A DNA stretch of 7,849 nucleotides from Betaproteobacteria bacterium UBA2293 (GTDB lineage Bacteria > Pseudomonadota > Gammaproteobacteria > Burkholderiales > Rhodocyclaceae): contig DDWF01000257.1 in NCBI GenBank assembly GCA_002345845.1, positions 12,986 through 20,834 on the forward strand. Direction: 5' to 3'. The position numbers and the translations under genes are program-made. The notes below the pieces were generated by a model, which did no database searches, was not told the origin of the DNA, and worked only from the letters and a program-made list of their open reading frames with translations. The first letter of the stretch is position 1; every line of letters starts with the position of its first letter. Positions 4,981 to 7,849 of the stretch are shown piece after piece.

Positions 4981-7092
4981 ATGGAAACTGCCTCGGCCCC
5001 GTTGATCGCCTGGAGCTTCGGAATCGCCGCGGCTGCCTACGGGCTTTTTTCCGCCTATCTGCTGGTCCTCGGTCCGCCGCTGCAGTCCGGCCCGCACACC
5101 CGCAGGATGCTGCTGGCGGTCGCCGCCGCCCTGATCTGGGCAACGATTTCCTGGGCATCCTTCGACGTCGGCCATCCCTTCCTGCTCTTCCTGTCGTCGC
5201 TCGCCGATGTGCTGCGCCACGGTGCCTGGTTTGCCTTCCTGATCCTGCTGCTGCGCCCCTCCGCCAGCGCAGAAGGAAAAAACCTGCTGCCCGGCTGGCT
5301 GGTTCCGGCCTGTTGGCTGAGCGTCGCCGGCAGCGTCGTCTGGCAGGTTTCGCTGACCTTTGGCCTGCTGGCTGGCGAGCACTGGCTGCGCACGGCGCTG
5401 TTTCTCGGCCTCGCCCTGCCGGTTCTCGGCCTGATTCTGGTCGAGCAACTGTTCCGCAGCGTCGCCGATGACTCGGTCTGGAACATCAAGCCGCTATGCC
5501 TCGGCCTGGGCGGGCAGCTGGTTTTTGACGTCTATCTTTTCTCCGAAGCGCTGATGTTCAACCGCCTCGACCCGGATGCCTATGCCGCCCGCGGCTTCAT
5601 CCATGCGATCACGGTTCCCCTGCTGCTGCTGGCAACCTTGCGCAGTCGCGACTGGACCACCAAGATCCGGCTGTCACAGCGTGCGGCCTTCCATTCGGCG
5701 ACGCTGCTGATGGCCGGCCTCTATCTCCTGTTCATGGCTAGCGTCGGCTATTACGTCCGTTATTTTGGCGGCGAGTGGGGACGGGCCCTGCAGCTGGCCC
5801 TGGTTTTCGCTGCCGTGCTCGGCCTTGGCGTACTCTTCCTGTCCGGCGCCATGCGAGCCCGGATGCGTGTTCTGGTCGGCAAGCATTTCTATCGTTATCG
5901 CTACGACTACCGTGAGGAGTGGCTGCGCTTCACGCGCACCCTGGCCACTCAGGACTCGCCCCAGGCCATGGGTCAGCAGGTGATCCGCGGCCTGGCGACG
6001 ATGGTCGAGAGCCCGGCCGGCGGACTCTGGCTGCGCGAAGCCGGTCAGGACAGCTATCGGCAGACGGCGCGCTGGAACATCCCGGCCAGCGAGGCGGCGG
6101 AAGAAATCGATTCACCGCTCGTCGAGTTCCTGATTTCCAGCGGCTGGGTGGTCAATCTCGAGGAATACCGCTGCTTCCCCGGCCGTTATGGCGCACTCGA
6201 CATTCCGCCCTGGCTCTCCGAATTGCCGAATGCCTGGCTGATCGTGCCACTGATGGTCGGCACCCAGATGACCGGTTTCGTCGTCCTGGCCAGTGCCCGG
6301 ACCCCGATCGACGTCAATTGGGAGGTCAACGATCTGCTACGCACCGCCGGTTGCCAGGCGGCCGGTTTCCTGGCCAACATGCAGGCTACCGAGGCGCTGC
6401 TCGAAGCGCGCAAGTTCGACGCCTTCAACCGCATGTCGGCCTTTGTCGTCCATGACCTGAAGAACATCGTCACCCAGCTCGCGCTCATGCTGAAGAATGC
6501 CGAGCGGCATCGTGATAACCCGGAGTTCCAGCAGGACATGCTGATGACCGTCGAACATTCGGTGGAACGCATGCGGCAGTTGATGATGCAGTTGCGCGAG
6601 GGGGCCACCCCCCCGGGAACGGCCTGCGGTGTTAATCTTCCCGACGTCATCGAACGTATCCGCAAGGAAAAGGCTGACCAGGGGAGGGAGGTCGAATTGC
6701 AACTGCACGAAAACCTGGCTACCCGTGGCCACGAGGATCGCCTCGAACGGGTCATCGGCCATCTGGTGCAGAACGCGCTCGACGCCACCGATCCGGCTGG
6801 CCGCGTCGCCGTCACCCTGGAGCGGCGTGGCGACCGGGCGGCACTGGAAGTTGCCGACACTGGCCACGGCATGACCCCGGAGTTCATCCGCGAACGTCTG
6901 TTCAAGCCCTTCCAGAGCACCAAGCAAGCGGGCATGGGCATCGGCGCCTTCGAAAGCGCCCAGTACATCCGCGAACTCGGCGGCGAAATGCAGGTGGAGA
7001 GCGAGCCCGGCAAGGGCACGCGGATTACCGTCATCCTGCCCTTGTTCGAAGTCCGCACCGAATCTGATTTGCGTGAAAAGGAAATCGTTTGA
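4981..7092 (+). CDS. prsK: PEP-CTERM/exosortase system sensor histidine kinase PrsK
   Basis: This 703-residue inner-membrane kinase is the sensor of the PrsK/PrsR pair. The N-terminal third is hydrophobic, with about nine helices (roughly 8-30, 42-60, 66-91, 106-130, 137-156, 171-190, 205-220, 237-258, 268-290) and little periplasmic sequence. A GAF-like domain follows (about 315-470), then the dimerisation/phosphoacceptor helix with VVHDLKN (phospho-acceptor His491). The ATPase domain has an N box VIGHLVQNALDAT (Asn598), DTGHGM (626-631), GMGIGAFESAQYI (651-663) and a final GKGTRITVILPL. All kinase boxes are intact; the signal is unknown. An in-frame stop at 4972-4974 makes the ATG at 4981 the earliest start, yet no Shine-Dalgarno stands before it, so translation may depend on epsB or be weak. 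The TGA stop overlaps the prsR start. Confidence 0.93.
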   Translation: METASAPLIAWSFGIAAAAYGLFSAYLLVLGPPLQSGPHTRRMLLAVAAALIWATISWASFDVGHPFLLFLSSLADVLRHGAWFAFLILLLRPSASAEGKNLLPGWLVPACWLSVAGSVVWQVSLTFGLLAGEHWLRTALFLGLALPVLGLILVEQLFRSVADDSVWNIKPLCLGLGGQLVFDVYLFSEALMFNRLDPDAYAARGFIHAITVPLLLLATLRSRDWTTKIRLSQRAAFHSATLLMAGLYLLFMASVGYYVRYFGGEWGRALQLALVFAAVLGLGVLFLSGAMRARMRVLVGKHFYRYRYDYREEWLRFTRTLATQDSPQAMGQQVIRGLATMVESPAGGLWLREAGQDSYRQTARWNIPASEAAEEIDSPLVEFLISSGWVVNLEEYRCFPGRYGALDIPPWLSELPNAWLIVPLMVGTQMTGFVVLASARTPIDVNWEVNDLLRTAGCQAAGFLANMQATEALLEARKFDAFNRMSAFVVHDLKNIVTQLALMLKNAERHRDNPEFQQDMLMTVEHSVERMRQLMMQLREGATPPGTACGVNLPDVIERIRKEKADQGREVELQLHENLATRGHEDRLERVIGHLVQNALDATDPAGRVAVTLERRGDRAALEVADTGHGMTPEFIRERLFKPFQSTKQAGMGIGAFESAQYIRELGGEMQVESEPGKGTRITVILPLFEVRTESDLREKEIV

Positions 7093-7849
7093 GCACCGAA
7101 AAGCTACGCCCCCTGCTGATTGTCGAGGACGATCCGGCATTGCAGAAGCAGTTGCGCTGGTCCTTCGACCAGTACGAGACGCTCACTGCCGGCGACCGCG
7201 AAAGCGCGCTGAGCCAGATTCACCGCCATAATCCGGCGGTCGTCACCATGGACCTCGGCCTGCCGCCCGATGCCGATTCCGTCTCCGAGGGCTTTCGCCT
7301 GCTCGAACAGATCCTCGCGGCAGCGCCCGACACCAAGGTCATCGTCCTCACCGGCCAGAACGACCGGACCAATGCCTTGCGCGCCATCGGCCTCGGCGCC
7401 TACGACTTTTTCGCCAAGCCATTCGAGCCGGAGCTGCTGCTCCTGACCATCGACCGCGCCTTCCGGCTGTACGACCTGCAACAGGAAAACCGCCGTCTAC
7501 AATCCGCCCAACACCCCGACGCGCTGGCCGGACTGATCACCCGCAGCCCGGAGATGCTGCGCGTCTGCCGAACCGTCGAAAAAGTCGCCAACAGCAATGC
7601 CACGGTGCTCCTGCTCGGCGAAAGCGGCACCGGCAAGGAAGTACTGGCGCGCGGCCTGCACGAGGCCTCGCCGCGCAAGAACGAGCGCTTCGTCGCCATC
7701 AACTGCGCGGCCATTCCCGACAATCTGCTGGAAAGCGAGCTGTTCGGCTATGAAAAAGGCGCCTTCACCGGTGCCGCCAAGACGACGCCGGGCAAGATCG
7801 AGAGTGCCGATGGCGGCACCCTGATGCTCGACGAAATCGGCGACCTGCC
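7089..7849 (+). CDS. prsR: PEP-CTERM system sigma54-dependent response regulator PrsR (3' truncated by window)
   Basis: The first 253 codons are present. The start is a TTG at 7089-7091, with AAGGA six nucleotides upstream, overlapping the prsK TGA as TTGA; no ATG or GTG fits before the conserved LLIVEDD. Residues 8 to about 125 are a receiver domain: acidic pair Asp14/Asp15, phospho-acceptor Asp55 in MDLGLPP, Thr88 and Lys110. After a linker comes the AAA+ sigma54-activating domain: Walker A GESGTGKE (177-184), the NCAAIP and ESELFG segments, GAFTGA (224-229), which contacts sigma54, and Walker B TLMLDEIGD (244-252). The rest of the ATPase and the expected Fis-type DNA-binding domain lie beyond the window. 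It should bind upstream sites and, when phosphorylated by PrsK, open sigma54 promoters of PEP-CTERM and exopolysaccharide genes. Confidence 0.93.
   Translation, partial: MSTEKLRPLLIVEDDPALQKQLRWSFDQYETLTAGDRESALSQIHRHNPAVVTMDLGLPPDADSVSEGFRLLEQILAAAPDTKVIVLTGQNDRTNALRAIGLGAYDFFAKPFEPELLLLTIDRAFRLYDLQQENRRLQSAQHPDALAGLITRSPEMLRVCRTVEKVANSNATVLLLGESGTGKEVLARGLHEASPRKNERFVAINCAAIPDNLLESELFGYEKGAFTGAAKTTPGKIESADGGTLMLDEIGDL

Noticed and set aside
3807..4982. Long open frame (391 codons) on the - strand opposite epsB
   Set aside because: It lies antisense to a fully motif-supported sugar transferase, has a low-complexity Asp/Glu/Gln/Ala-rich product, and is the usual shadow of high-GC coding DNA.
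6186..7140. Two overlapping - strand frames (290 and 267 codons) opposite prsK
   Set aside because: Both are antisense to the kinase catalytic domain with no recognisable motifs; they are GC-driven shadows.
1..7849. CRISPR array, tRNA/rRNA, insertion sequence ends or attachment sites
   Set aside because: I found no regularly spaced repeats, no tRNA cloverleaf-like stretch, no transposase frame and no paired terminal inverted repeats.

Overview
The window reads as a piece of an exopolysaccharide / exosortase A (PEP-CTERM) locus from a high-GC betaproteobacterium. A Rhodocyclales-type host (Dechloromonas, Azonexus or Zoogloea-like) is my inference from the PrsK/PrsR and EpsB protein types and from coding GC of roughly 60-65%; no rRNA or other taxonomic marker is present.

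Left part (1-1734, + strand): the C-terminal end of an AMP-forming acyl-CoA/amino-acid ligase, followed 27 bp later by a PLP-dependent decarboxylase of the ornithine/diaminopimelate decarboxylase fold. This pair is typical of exosortase A gene clusters. Middle (1731-3029, - strand): a convergent gene for a FeeM-like N-acyl amino acid synthase with a C-terminal PilZ domain. Its stop codon lies inside the same CTAG as the decarboxylase stop. Then comes a 525-bp control region (3030-3554), partly AT-rich, with repeats, a palindrome and weak promoter candidates. Right part (3555-7849, + strand): the membrane sugar-1-phosphate transferase EpsB, a 40-bp gap holding a strong hairpin, the membrane histidine kinase PrsK, and PrsR, a sigma54-dependent response regulator. 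PrsR starts at a TTG overlapping the PrsK stop and runs off the window.

How they fit together: EpsB primes polysaccharide synthesis on undecaprenyl phosphate. PrsK senses an unknown signal and should phosphorylate PrsR, which has the GAFTGA loop needed to drive sigma54 promoters of PEP-CTERM/EPS genes. The ligase, decarboxylase and N-acyltransferase have no firmly assigned product in such loci. They could build an acylated amino acid or amine, and the PilZ domain would link this to cyclic di-GMP, the usual matrix/biofilm signal. The PilZ-acyltransferase fusion next to this cluster is the observation most worth following up.
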